Of a DNA stretch of 64,000 nt, positions 51,863 through 61,670 are shown in pieces. The notes beneath the pieces are model-generated. The model saw only the letters and a list, made by a program, of their open reading frames with translations, was not told the DNA's origin and made no database searches. The stretch comes from Saprospiraceae bacterium. Its GTDB lineage: Bacteria > Bacteroidota > Bacteroidia > Chitinophagales > Saprospiraceae. The stretch's first letter is position 1; the number at the start of each line of letters is the position of its first letter. The stretch spans positions 310,001 through 374,000 of the forward strand of contig JADJNF010000003.1 of assembly GCA_016714445.1 (NCBI GenBank). The letters are read 5' to 3'. The translations under genes and the position numbers were made by a program.

Positions 51863-53285
51863 GATTTTTTTTGTAATTAATGAAAAACAAAATTACACCA
51901 TAAACCAGAAAGTCATTTATCCAAAACTGCTAAAAACAAATCTTACAGTATAGTTTGATACTTGAATATTTTACATTCCCAAAAACTGGTTTGATTAAGT
52001 GTTAATTAAGTTCATAATTATTGGGTGTCTCCTATTTTTTTTCCATTTTTATGATAGTGCAATCTTAGATATACCCGTAAATAGCAAATATTATATCCTT
52101 GATCAACTTTTTTTTGAACCTTAATGGCTGAGTGAAATTTTTTATTTTTTTTGATTTGATCGAAGTGGATATATTTAAAAGTAAAAATTTTTGTTTGTAA
52201 AATGGCTTTAGGATTGAATTCTGATTAATCATTTTAAAACCATATACAATCGGTTAGATAAGTGCCACATTTTTATTTTCACAATAATTTTTCTATTTAA
52301 TTGATTTTGAAATATTTATATAATTGTATATTACTATTTAAAAATATATGTAAAATAAAAGTTGTCCAAAGTTTTTTATTCAATAAAATAAATTACATCT
52401 TTGTAATAATTTTTAAGGCGAAGAAATTAGAGCGATTGATTAAAACAAATTACCCCTCCCTTAAAACTATAGCACCTGTTGAGAAATAAGTTGGACATTT
52501 TGTAAATACGTTTCTATTATATTGTTTAATAGTTAACTATATAAAACAAAATGGCAAAAGCTATTAGAAAAGTGATTTGGATAAATCAATTTTTTTAACA
52601 GTTTTATTTTGATGTTTATTTCATCATGATGGGATGAACATTATATAAAATAAAGGTTAAAAGATTTTTTCTGATTTAGAAGATGTCATTTATATCGACG
52701 AGATACTAGTTTGCTAGGCAAAAGTGTCAGGTAATGCTACATCGGTAATTATTGTGTTTTCAACAAGACAAATTGTCAAAAAGCGATTCTATAACCTTTA
52801 AAAAATTAATGAAAGAAAAAGTAAATGTAAACTAACCCAAAGGAATATCTGTCTCAGGAGACAGTGCCTTGCATCCTAATTATTATCGTATTCCACAACC
52901 ATACAAAATAAAAAAGAGCTTACTTTGGCCCATTTCGTCAAAAATGGAGTAAGCTCCCGTGCCGACATGATCGGTGAGACAAAGGTAAGTTTCTTTTTTG
53001 AATTGTGTAGAAAAATGGAATTCGTATTTTCAGCAAGTGTAAAGTAAAAATACTTCGAAAATAACCAGGTTAGCATCGATTGAATAGAAGAATTTGTCTG
53101 CAAACATCTGAATACCAATACATAATAACAATTTTTAGAACTTGGTTTTACGATGAAAGACAGCCTTGAAAAAGGATCATAAATTCAAAGGATACTAGCG
53201 GGAGAGAGTCCAGACTACATCCCGACAAAGTAGTTAGGAAATGAAATAATTTTTATTTTTTAACAGTTCAAAAAAAAACAAAAAC
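51863..53285. other. 1.4-kb AT-rich gene-poor region with structured segment
   Basis: No convincing gene is present; short open frames here are of random composition. The first 900 bases are very AT-rich. At 52849-52974 is a compact set of inverted repeats: CTGTCTC/GAGACAG (52849-52864), GAGCTTAC/GTAAGCTC (52916-52923 and 52949-52956) enclosing CCATTT/AAATGG, and CCGA/TCGG (52962-52974). A TGAGAC at 52975-52980 could also pair with GTCTCA at 52851-52856. This may be a structured RNA, an IS-end relic or a terminator region. Confidence 0.5.
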
Positions 53286-54887
53286 ATGGACAGATTAAAA
53301 TTTTTATTAGCAACTTTTGTAGTTGGAGTTCTAACATTGGGGATTTATTCTTGTGCCAAGGACTCAGAAGAAAATAAACAAGGTCTAAATGAAGTATCCA
53401 TCAGAACAAGGTCATTTGATGATTCTGGAAAATTATTTTCATTTACATCCTTATCAAATTCTCAACAGAATGATGGATTTATGATTATTGCCAATAAATT
53501 AAGTTTATTGATGAAAAATGATGCCGTATTCAAAGAAAAAATATTGAGTTCTTTTCAAGATGTAAACTATAATGAAGTACTCCTTTCAGAATTATTTTTA
53601 AAAACTTCAAATAGTGATATTTACAATAGCCTTAAAAGCGAATTGAATTCTAATTCATCAGATTCAAATCTAAATTTAGATCAATTTTTAGCCAATAATC
53701 CATTGTTGGCAATTTCATTTCCATATGTTTTAGTTGACAAAATTCCGTTGGCAGAAGCGGAATTAGCAGTTATTGTTCGTAGTGATTTAGATAAAAAAAC
53801 ATATTTCTTCTTCGACAATGAAGTTACCACTCAAGATACGCTAAGCGAATTTGAATATGCAGGTATTTTATTAAAAGAATCGGAGGAACATTACTTATAT
53901 GACATGGCAAATGACGAGTTTAAGCATAACGGTAATTCTTTTAAAGAAGAAATGTATATAGATTTAAATGATTGTAATGACTTGTATATTTATTTAAATA
54001 CCCAACCAAAAGTTGGTAACTATACCAAATTAAATATACAAGATATTCAACAGAAATATAGTTCAATGTGTTTTGAAGTTGTTCCCCCTATTGTGGATTA
54101 TAATGATGATGTAACACTTTATATACCTACAGGACCAAGTGGTGGACCGAACGGGGGGCCTCTTGGAGACATAGATTGCGATAGAGGAGCAATTGAAGTC
54201 GATTTATTATACCCTGAAAAAACTAGAAATGAAAATTACTTTACTGGATTTAAGCTAGAAAGTTATACTGTATTCCAAGGTTTAGATAATCAGCCATGTG
54301 ATTTAGAAGAACAAAATGGCAGGAAATTTTGGCATAAAGGACAAAATAACTTTCATTTTTTATTCTCATGGATAATGGGTAGAAATGGAGCTATTGCTGG
54401 CACAAGAACCTTTAGATTTGATGTAAAAAGAAGGAACCTTGTAGTTGAGCAACTTGAACTGGAACGTAGATGGTTTAGATGGAGGTGGAAAATAGTTTCA
54501 GGCCAACCTGTGAATGTGCGAGTTTCAACTCCTATTTTTGGTAGTTCAGTAGCATCTAACCATTGGACTGTAGATAATCAAGGAGATTTATTTTACATAA
54601 ATGTTCAAGAATTTGACACTCAAATATGCGTATCCACTTCGACGCAAACAACAACAACTAATGTCGAATTAGGTGGGAAAATCGATTTTGGTAAAATCTT
54701 AAAGGAGCCACTTAGTTTTAAGGTTACAGGGTCCGCAACAAATACTCAAGTTTTACAAATTACAGGACCAAGTACACAAAATCTAGGTAACACCTTTTTT
54801 GAATATTGTACGCCATATGAAAGAAACTGGTTTCATCGTGCTTCAACAGGTGCGGCTGAACTTACTATTTGGAGTCCATGGTACTAA
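53286..54887 (+). CDS. Hypothetical lipoprotein A of a diverged pair
   Basis: A 533-residue lipoprotein: the signal peptide ends IYSC (Cys about residue 23), then AKDSEEN. The N-terminal third is helical (FMIIANKLSLLMKNDAVFKEKILSSFQDVNYNEVLLSELFL) and contains LANNPLLAISFPYVL; a Gly/Pro segment follows (PTGPSGGPNGGPLGD); the C-terminal half is beta-rich, with FRFDVKRRNLVVEQLELERRWFRWRWK and LGNTFFEYCTP near the end. The order of motifs parallels lipoprotein B (IDPLVMIKLPDI; LGSNILDYCD), so they are paralogues. No known domain is recognised. A strong hairpin terminator follows. Confidence 0.72.
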   Translation: MDRLKFLLATFVVGVLTLGIYSCAKDSEENKQGLNEVSIRTRSFDDSGKLFSFTSLSNSQQNDGFMIIANKLSLLMKNDAVFKEKILSSFQDVNYNEVLLSELFLKTSNSDIYNSLKSELNSNSSDSNLNLDQFLANNPLLAISFPYVLVDKIPLAEAELAVIVRSDLDKKTYFFFDNEVTTQDTLSEFEYAGILLKESEEHYLYDMANDEFKHNGNSFKEEMYIDLNDCNDLYIYLNTQPKVGNYTKLNIQDIQQKYSSMCFEVVPPIVDYNDDVTLYIPTGPSGGPNGGPLGDIDCDRGAIEVDLLYPEKTRNENYFTGFKLESYTVFQGLDNQPCDLEEQNGRKFWHKGQNNFHFLFSWIMGRNGAIAGTRTFRFDVKRRNLVVEQLELERRWFRWRWKIVSGQPVNVRVSTPIFGSSVASNHWTVDNQGDLFYINVQEFDTQICVSTSTQTTTTNVELGGKIDFGKILKEPLSFKVTGSATNTQVLQITGPSTQNLGNTFFEYCTPYERNWFHRASTGAAELTIWSPWY

Positions 54888-54892
54888 AATAT

Positions 54893-54930
54893 AATCCCAA
54901 AAATTCAATCTGAATTTTTGGGATTCTTTT
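54893..54930 (+). terminator. Strong stem-loop terminator after lipoprotein A
   Basis: A perfect 15-base inverted repeat, AATCCCAAAAATTCA with its complement, separated by ATC (54893-54925), is followed by CTTTT. It starts 5 bases after the lipoprotein A stop, so it should terminate or attenuate transcription between the two paralogous genes. Confidence 0.8.
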
Positions 54931-54952
54931 ATAAAATTTATAATCCAATAAC

Positions 54953-56299
54953 ATGAAACTTTTAGTAATAATCTTAACTGGATTTGTTTTAATCACTTCA
55001 CTTTCTTGTTCAAAAGATGCTGATGAATTAATATTAGAAACAGCGAATCTAAAGAATGACAAAGAACTCGCGAAGGTGCGATTGGCTTTTTCTAAAATAG
55101 TATCTATAGCATTTGAAAATCAAAATTTTAGAGAATATTTTAAAAATAATTTTGGCGCATCAAATGGCAATAGATATTTGAAAGAGTGTGTGATTGCTTT
55201 AAATGCAAATGACAAGGTACTCTCAAATGGCACTACTTTGATTTCTTTTCTATCAGGTATTTGTGATAAAGAAGTAGGCGATGTACTTGGGGAAGGTTTT
55301 ATGGAAGAAATACTAACCATTGATCCTTTGGTCATGATAAAACTACCTGATATTTTCCTGGACTTTGATTGGGATATAAATAAAATGGCACCATACTGTA
55401 TTGCTGTCTTGCCGGAAACATTTGCAATAAACCAAGACTTGATTGCGTATCATTTTTGCAATGATATTAAAAAAATTGCAGCTGGTTCAATTCCTGATTT
55501 TTTGCACGTTTATGTAAAATCATCCGATGATCATATTATGATAAATCCTATGGATGGTCTGAATCCTCTTAATCAATCAATTTTTGAGTTTCTTCCTCAA
55601 ATTGAATTATGTGATAAGGCTTTGACAGATGTTTATGCCATATCCAAAAACCATGGATTTATGCAGGAATACCTTATAGTTGATAAAAAAGAAGCATTTA
55701 ATATTTGGCAAAAAGAATGCGGATACTCATCATCATATACAAATGTTCAAAACTGCAACCAGGAATGCCAAAGATTATGTCCAAATGCTACACATATAAC
55801 CGTACTCGAAAGTTTTTTTAATAATAATCCGATTTTTTTTGATGTTGAACAAGATTTGAAACATAGAGAAAGTTTAACCTTGTATGGCCAATTTAGAATA
55901 TATTCAAAGAAATTATTTATTGGAGCTATTGCAGTCCCAATAAGATTTTCAGCATTGGGAACCCGTAAATACACAATAAAATCGATGGCAAAAAAATTGA
56001 GTGATATACCCCGCATACAAATTACAAAAACAGATAATCATTCCGGATTAGATGAGATTGTTATAAAGTACCTGATAAAAAAAGACGACGAAATAGATGT
56101 TGTAGCCTATGATTTTGGTATTATTTATTACGGTGATACATCTATACCTATCATTTTAAATTCAGGATTTAATCATGAGGCTCCAATAGTTATTCATGCA
56201 GAAAGAACAAACCCACTTGGAAGCAACATACTGGACTATTGTGACTATGCTCAAACAGATCATGAGAGTGCAGGATGTACTTTACGATTCAAATATTGA
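54953..56299 (+). CDS. Hypothetical lipoprotein B of a diverged pair
   Basis: A 448-residue lipoprotein with a signal peptide ending LSC (Cys about residue 19) and SKDADELI. Like lipoprotein A it has a helical N-terminal part (VRLAFSKIVSIAFENQNFREYFKNNFGASNGNRYLKECVIALNA ... LTIDPLVMIKLPDIFLDFDWD), a central Cys group (CNQECQRLCPNATH), and a beta-rich C-terminus with LGSNILDYC. No domain is recognised. The stop codon overlaps by two bases the left arm of the MITE-like element at 56298. Confidence 0.72.
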   Translation: MKLLVIILTGFVLITSLSCSKDADELILETANLKNDKELAKVRLAFSKIVSIAFENQNFREYFKNNFGASNGNRYLKECVIALNANDKVLSNGTTLISFLSGICDKEVGDVLGEGFMEEILTIDPLVMIKLPDIFLDFDWDINKMAPYCIAVLPETFAINQDLIAYHFCNDIKKIAAGSIPDFLHVYVKSSDDHIMINPMDGLNPLNQSIFEFLPQIELCDKALTDVYAISKNHGFMQEYLIVDKKEAFNIWQKECGYSSSYTNVQNCNQECQRLCPNATHITVLESFFNNNPIFFDVEQDLKHRESLTLYGQFRIYSKKLFIGAIAVPIRFSALGTRKYTIKSMAKKLSDIPRIQITKTDNHSGLDEIVIKYLIKKDDEIDVVAYDFGIIYYGDTSIPIILNSGFNHEAPIVIHAERTNPLGSNILDYCDYAQTDHESAGCTLRFKY

Positions 56300-56447
56300 G
56301 TCTACTCCGAAAAGTCAGCAAAAAGAAATACCACTAAGTCTCCAAGTCCCAAAGGATCACAAAGAAATAATTATCAACAGTTTAAAATTAGTGATTCTTT
56401 GTGTTTTTGTGCCTTAGTGACAAAATTATACTTTTCGGAGTAGACTC
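56298..56447. repeat. 150-bp MITE-like element with 18-bp terminal inverted repeats
   Basis: GAGTCTACTCCGAAAAGT (56298-56315) and its exact reverse complement (56430-56447) bound the element. Inside are further nested complementary stretches (CACTAAG with CTTAGTG; CACAAAGAA with TTCTTTGTG), so the single strand could fold into a long cruciform. It encodes nothing. The left arm overlaps the stop of lipoprotein B. No obvious target duplication is visible. Confidence 0.8.
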
Positions 56448-56536
56448 TGTGTATTGTGCTAACCCTGCTCTGATGCAATGAGATAAGGTTTTAATAAAAA
56501 TGCTATTCGAATGGTATTCCTGCTTTTGTACCCTTT

Positions 56537-58462
56537 TTAATCCTTCAATTCCTTTTTTGGTTTTAGATATTTATCCAGAAACTCCAATGTTTTTATTGAC
56601 GTGGTCATCTGGTTTTCTTTTTTGTTAAATCCATGACCTTCATCAGGATACAGTACGTATTCCACAGGAACGCCATTTTTCTTTACGCCTGCCACTATTT
56701 CATCGCTTTCTACTTTCAGTACCCTTACATCATTGGATCCCTGGAAAACCAGAAGCGGTTTATTTATTTTTTCATAGTTAAAAAGCGGCGAGATACTCCT
56801 CAATCTGACGCTGTCCTGAGTATACGGATCTCCCATTTCATCATACAATGCCTTTCGGAATGATTCCCAATAGGGTGGAATACTTTTAAGCGTACGAAGC
56901 CAGTTGGCCACACCAAACAGATTTACACCGACTTTAAACTCATCCGGGTGAAAAGCCAGGGCTCCCAATACCATACAACCACCATAACTGCCACCATAGA
57001 TACCAATGGCTGATGAGTCAATGTATTCCTGTTGCTGAAGCCATTTTTTGCCATAAATACAATCTTTTAGATCGCCATTGGAGTGATCCTTATTGTCCAT
57101 TTTGTAGAATGATTTGCCGTAACCACTGCTGCCTCGATTATTGACCGCCAGAACAGCATAACCATGATTGACCAGATATTGAATACTATTGCTGAATCCA
57201 ACCCTGCTTTGTCCGCCGGGCCCACCATGCACCCATACCAAAGCGCCAGCCTTGTTGTTTTTATCGGCTTGCAGTGGTTTGTAGTATATAGCCGGAATCT
57301 CCATGCCATCAAACGATTTGAAACGTACAACTTCTGCTTTTACGAGGTCATCTTCATTGATGGCAGGATTAAGGGAATTGGTCAGCTTCTTAAGCTCATT
57401 ATTGGTAATATTATACAGATATAAATTTCTTGGACTGGTGCTGCTTCCGATGGATAGGAGCATATTTTGTTCGCTACGGGAAATGTTTACACCCAAGACA
57501 TCACCATCTGCTATCTCAGGAAACTTCACCTGTTTTCCGGTGGCATGATCAAATAACAGTATTTTATTTTTACCATCTTCATTGATAAAAACCGATCTGT
57601 ATTTTTCATTTTCACTTAAACTCATATTCACTACATCCCATTTGTCTTCGTATACTTTTTCCTGAGCACCGCTATTGATGTTGTATTTTACGAGATAACT
57701 AAATTCTCCACCATCATTGGTCGAAAAGTAAAAAATACTGTCATTCTTTTCAAATGCCATTGAATACCAGGTGGACTCAGAGTCGTTGCTAATTTTTTTA
57801 TTGGTTTTTGAAGTGGTATCATACATGTACAATTCATTTTTATCTGTGGTTACCGATTTGGACAATGAAACATACCTTTCTGAAGCACTGATCAGAGATA
57901 CTTCATAGCCTTCATCATTTTGATAAATCATGGTTGGCGTCCAACTGCCGACTTCAATTTTCATAAGATCAAAATACTTTACATCACGTTTGTTGCTGCT
58001 GATGTAGATTGACTTTTTATCATTGCTCCAGCCTAAAAATGTATTGGCGCTGTTGGGCCAGGGAGTAATATCTTTAACGATCGTATCATTAACTGATTTT
58101 ACATACAAATGGCTATTTTCGTCACCTCCTTTGTCAGCTGAATAAATGAACTGATCGGTGCCGACAACATATTTTTCTGCATAAAAAGCATCATTGATTG
58201 AATTGGTAAGCATGGACAGAGAAGTATCACTAATTGTCATTTCACCTACATTATAGATACCCGACTTATTGGTTCCTATCAATATTTTTGTTTCATCCTG
58301 GTTAAAATCTGCGCCATAAATGTCCACGTTATTATACAGTTGTTCGATAGTGTATTGCTGCGGCATCCTGCTTTTGGTTTCCTTTTTGCAGGATACATTG
58401 ATACAGATCATCAAAAAAGACAAACATGTAAGGAATAATAAATTTTTTAAATTGTGTTGCAT
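56537..58462 (-). CDS. S9-family prolyl-oligopeptidase-type serine peptidase (lipoprotein)
   Basis: A 641-residue protein. The ATG at 58462 is chosen because it starts a lipoprotein signal ending NVSCKK; an ATG 16 codons upstream is possible. The N-terminal ~370 residues form a seven-bladed-propeller-like region (FIYSADKGGDENSHLYV, KSIYISSNKRDVKYFDL). The C-terminal alpha/beta-hydrolase domain has VWVHGGPGGQSR, nucleophile GGSYGG, an Asp in FQGSNDVRV and His in DEGHGF, an intact triad. S9 enzymes cleave small peptides, often after Pro; here probably in the periplasm. Monocistronic. Confidence 0.94.
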   Translation of the reverse strand: MQHNLKNLLFLTCLSFLMICINVSCKKETKSRMPQQYTIEQLYNNVDIYGADFNQDETKILIGTNKSGIYNVGEMTISDTSLSMLTNSINDAFYAEKYVVGTDQFIYSADKGGDENSHLYVKSVNDTIVKDITPWPNSANTFLGWSNDKKSIYISSNKRDVKYFDLMKIEVGSWTPTMIYQNDEGYEVSLISASERYVSLSKSVTTDKNELYMYDTTSKTNKKISNDSESTWYSMAFEKNDSIFYFSTNDGGEFSYLVKYNINSGAQEKVYEDKWDVVNMSLSENEKYRSVFINEDGKNKILLFDHATGKQVKFPEIADGDVLGVNISRSEQNMLLSIGSSTSPRNLYLYNITNNELKKLTNSLNPAINEDDLVKAEVVRFKSFDGMEIPAIYYKPLQADKNNKAGALVWVHGGPGGQSRVGFSNSIQYLVNHGYAVLAVNNRGSSGYGKSFYKMDNKDHSNGDLKDCIYGKKWLQQQEYIDSSAIGIYGGSYGGCMVLGALAFHPDEFKVGVNLFGVANWLRTLKSIPPYWESFRKALYDEMGDPYTQDSVRLRSISPLFNYEKINKPLLVFQGSNDVRVLKVESDEIVAGVKKNGVPVEYVLYPDEGHGFNKKENQMTTSIKTLEFLDKYLKPKKELKD

Positions 58463-58727
58463 GATTTTAGATTTTGTTTGCAACAAAAGTAGTGCAATTA
58501 AATGAAACATATATGAATAATTGTATACTATTTATTCTTTTTAATCACGGCTTTAAAATGATAGTTTTTTAAGACACTAAAAGTCGTATCTTTTGTGTGG
58601 AGTGCTATTTTATTGGTGAATAAATGATGATTATTTTAAGTTGGAAACCTATTTATTAATTCTGTCTTAATCATAAAAAAAAATGATTATGTTTGCCAGA
58701 CTTTATCACAATAAATTATATGATCCC

Positions 58728-59924
58728 ATGCAATTAAATGTTAAAAAAATCAATTTCCATTTGAGCAAGCTGCTGTTTATTTTTTTGATTTCTTTTTTGT
58801 TGCAAAGTTGTAAAAATGAAATGAAAAAATCTGATATGGCTAATATTGCTGCACCAGTCAAAATTGAAAAATCTATTTTTGGCGTTTTACCTGACCAACA
58901 ACAAGCTGATCTGTTTACCATGACAAATAAAAAAGGGATGCAGGTAAAAATAACCAATTATGGCGGCATTATCACGTCCTGGACTGCTCCCGACAAAAAC
59001 GGGCTGTATGAAGATATTGTATTGGGTTATGATTCACTGGATCATTACGTAAAAAACAATCCATACTTTGGGGCCATCATCGGTCGATATGGAAATCGTA
59101 TTGCCAAAGGTAAATTTTCTTTGGATGGCAAAAACTATAGCCTGGCGGTCAACAATATTGGCAATCATCTGCATGGTGGAATAGTTGGTTTTGATAAAGT
59201 ACTCTGGACAGCTCAAATCATGGAAGGAGAAGAAGGATCTCTAAAACTGACCTATCTCAGTAAAGACGGAGAAGAAGGTTATCCCGGTAATCTGCAAGTC
59301 ACAGTTATCTATACATTGACCAATGACAACGAGCTTAAAATAGATTATGAAGCAGAAACAGACCAAGCTACCGTAGTCAATTTGACCAACCACAGTTATT
59401 TTAATCTAACAGCTAATAAAACTGACATTTTGGGTCATGAGTTGAAGCTACATGCAGACAAATTTCTTCCAGTGGATAAAACATTGATCCCTACCGGCGA
59501 ACTACTTGATGTGAAGGGAACACCGTTTGATTTTTCTGGTCAAAAGTTGATTGGCAAGGATATTCCTGCTGAGGATGAACAGTTGGCTTTTGGTGGTGGT
59601 TACGATCACTGCTGGGTACTCAATACTTCAACTGACTCACTGACACATGCAGCTACATTGTCAGAACCTATCAGCGGTCGTGTATTAGAGATATATACTT
59701 CAGAACCTGCCATTCAGTTTTATTCAGGCAATTTTCTGGATGGGTCCATTATCGGCAAAAATAAAGTAGTATACGGCCACAGATCCGGTTTGTGTCTGGA
59801 AACCCAACATTATCCTGATTCCCCCAATCAAAAGGCATTCCCGAGTGTCACCCTGAAGCCTGGTGAGAAGTACAAAAGTAGAACCATTCACAAATGTAGT
59901 GTGCTGACAGATAAGGTGGAATAA
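58728..59924 (+). CDS. galM: Aldose 1-epimerase (galactose mutarotase), lipoprotein
   Basis: A 398-residue protein. The ATG at 58728 opens a signal ending LLQSCKNE, so it is probably a lipoprotein; an ATG at 58683 would add 15 residues. The galactose-mutarotase fold shows ITNYGGIITSW, FGAIIGRYGNRIAKGKF, NNIGNHLHGG, the catalytic His in NLTNHSYFNL, GGYDHCWVL and the catalytic Glu in GLCLETQHYPDSPNQ. The enzyme interconverts alpha and beta anomers of aldoses. Export suggests it acts on sugars in the periplasm. No sugar operon is adjacent. Confidence 0.94.
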   Translation: MQLNVKKINFHLSKLLFIFLISFLLQSCKNEMKKSDMANIAAPVKIEKSIFGVLPDQQQADLFTMTNKKGMQVKITNYGGIITSWTAPDKNGLYEDIVLGYDSLDHYVKNNPYFGAIIGRYGNRIAKGKFSLDGKNYSLAVNNIGNHLHGGIVGFDKVLWTAQIMEGEEGSLKLTYLSKDGEEGYPGNLQVTVIYTLTNDNELKIDYEAETDQATVVNLTNHSYFNLTANKTDILGHELKLHADKFLPVDKTLIPTGELLDVKGTPFDFSGQKLIGKDIPAEDEQLAFGGGYDHCWVLNTSTDSLTHAATLSEPISGRVLEIYTSEPAIQFYSGNFLDGSIIGKNKVVYGHRSGLCLETQHYPDSPNQKAFPSVTLKPGEKYKSRTIHKCSVLTDKVE

Positions 59925-60333
59925 TTGAATTATGATGCTTTTTGTTGGGAATTTGATTTTTGGTTTTGGATGGATATCAGTTTTCAGATTTAACTTATTC
60001 ATCAGTTGCCATAACTTTCTATATGTTTTGTATTTTTGTTTAAAAGTGTGTTGGAATAGCTGATTTAATATAAAGTTTTAAATGGGGTATTGCAGAAATG
60101 GGTTGTGGTTGAAAACTTGAGTTGCTTAATTTAAGTTGAAGTGTAACTATTTTAATTGGTGTTTTAACTTTTTTAAACTAATATCATTTAAATTAATTTA
60201 CGTAATATGTTGATAAGTAATATTTAATTTTTGATAATGAGTAAATTGACATAAAATCGGTGATGCAATTTTTATATTCGGGTTTTTAGTTTTTTGAATC
60301 ATTCATTAATTCTAAATTGATTTTTTTTAGTGT
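59925..60333. other. AT-rich intergenic region, no gene
   Basis: About 410 bases, increasingly AT-rich to the right, with no supported frame on either strand. It marks the boundary between the epimerase gene and the putative defence island; no repeat or tRNA is visible at the boundary. Confidence 0.45.
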
Positions 60334-60341
60334 TACCTTTG
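60334..60341 (+). promoter_or_regulatory. -7 box of the methyltransferase operon
   Basis: TACCTTTG matches TAnnTTTG and lies 18 bases before the ATG at 60360. No well-spaced -33 TTG was found; a TTG at 60317-60319 is closer than usual. Confidence 0.5.
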
Positions 60342-60359
60342 TTGTTGAAAGTATAATAA

Positions 60360-61670
60360 ATGAATAGTGTAAAAAGAAATATTAAATCAATAAGTTCTGA
60401 AACATTAAATGGTAAAAATTACATTAGGAATGATTTTGCTAGAAATATTCTAAATTATCCTGCCATGATGGTTCCATCTGTTCAGGAGCCAATAATAGAA
60501 AAGCTTTCATTTGCTTTAAAGGATAATGTTTCAATGATTGATCCTTTCATGGGGGCATCGAACACCCTTGTTACAGGAATGAAATATGGCATGAATGTTT
60601 TTGGACAGGATATCAATCCACTTTCATTACTCATAAGTCAAGTTAAGACCTGTATTTACAATCCACAAGAACTATATGAAGCCGAACAAAGGATAGTGAG
60701 CCTAATAAATTCTGATGAGTCAGTTTCTATTGAAATCTCGTTCACAAATATTGAAAAATGGTTTACAAAGAACATTCAGATAGAATTATCCAAAATATAC
60801 AGGGCAATAAGAAAGGAGCCTGTATTAAAAACGAGAAAGTTTTTTTGGTTGGCTATTGCTGAAACAATTAGACTTACAAGCAATGACAGGACTTCCACCT
60901 TTAAAATGCATATGCGACCTATTGATGAAATATGTTTAAGGCAGGTTTCAGCCTTAAAAACTTTTAAATCGATAATTAGAAGGAATATAAAAAGTATCGA
61001 TGAATATATCAATGTTTTGGAGTCAAATGGTTGTCTAAACAATGGAAGCTACATTAAAACAGCCCAGGTTTTATGGGGTGATTCAAGTTCTGAAATAAGA
61101 ACAAATAATACCTTCAATTTATTGGTTACTTCACCACCGTATGGTGATAATCAAACAACTGTAACCTATGGCCAATTTTCATATCTTCCTTTGCAATGGA
61201 TACCACGGGAAGATATTGATGATGCAATATCAATAGATTACTTATTAAAAGTGCAATCAATTGATTCTAACAGTTTGGGTGGTCAAATAAAAGAGAAAAT
61301 AAAGGATGTTGAAGAAAGAGTATTTGAGAAGTCCAGAACGTTAGGAAAATTTATTAATCAATTCAAAGGAGGAGAACGGAAAAAGGCCGAGAAAGTTACT
61401 CGCTTTATAAATGATTTGGATACTAGTATTGATAAAATACTTCCAAAAATGGAGAATAATTCTTATTTAGTATGGACAATTGGAAATAGAAATGTGAATA
61501 AGCAAGTAGTTCAAAATGACAGCATTTTAAAAGAGCTTTTTACCCATAAGGGTATTTCTTTATTTACAGATTTGGAAAGAGAAATTTCGAATAAAAGAAT
61601 GCCAGGCAGAAACAATTTTTCAAATATGATGAGTAAAGAAAAGATTTTAATATTCAAGAAACCGTTTTAA
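60360..61670 (+). CDS. Site-specific DNA methyltransferase (N4/N6 type, motif I first)
   Basis: A 436-residue cytoplasmic DNA methyltransferase. The SAM-binding motif I is DPFMGAS (residues 61-67) with FGQDINP (81-87) as the acidic strand. The catalytic motif IV is TSPPYGD (257-263). This places motif I well before motif IV, unlike the beta-class order in which TSPPY comes first. SPPY points to N4-cytosine or N6-adenine methylation. The intervening ~170 residues would be the target-recognition part. Stop and next start overlap by one base (TAATG), so it is coupled to the paraMORC-type gene. Probably the modification part of a restriction system. Confidence 0.9.
   Translation: MNSVKRNIKSISSETLNGKNYIRNDFARNILNYPAMMVPSVQEPIIEKLSFALKDNVSMIDPFMGASNTLVTGMKYGMNVFGQDINPLSLLISQVKTCIYNPQELYEAEQRIVSLINSDESVSIEISFTNIEKWFTKNIQIELSKIYRAIRKEPVLKTRKFFWLAIAETIRLTSNDRTSTFKMHMRPIDEICLRQVSALKTFKSIIRRNIKSIDEYINVLESNGCLNNGSYIKTAQVLWGDSSSEIRTNNTFNLLVTSPPYGDNQTTVTYGQFSYLPLQWIPREDIDDAISIDYLLKVQSIDSNSLGGQIKEKIKDVEERVFEKSRTLGKFINQFKGGERKKAEKVTRFINDLDTSIDKILPKMENNSYLVWTIGNRNVNKQVVQNDSILKELFTHKGISLFTDLEREISNKRMPGRNNFSNMMSKEKILIFKKPF

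Noticed and set aside
52301..53118. Short ORFs of 62 and 80 codons in the AT-rich region
   Set aside because: Composition is that of random AT-rich sequence, with no signal peptide logic or family resemblance; the minus-strand one runs across the inverted repeats.
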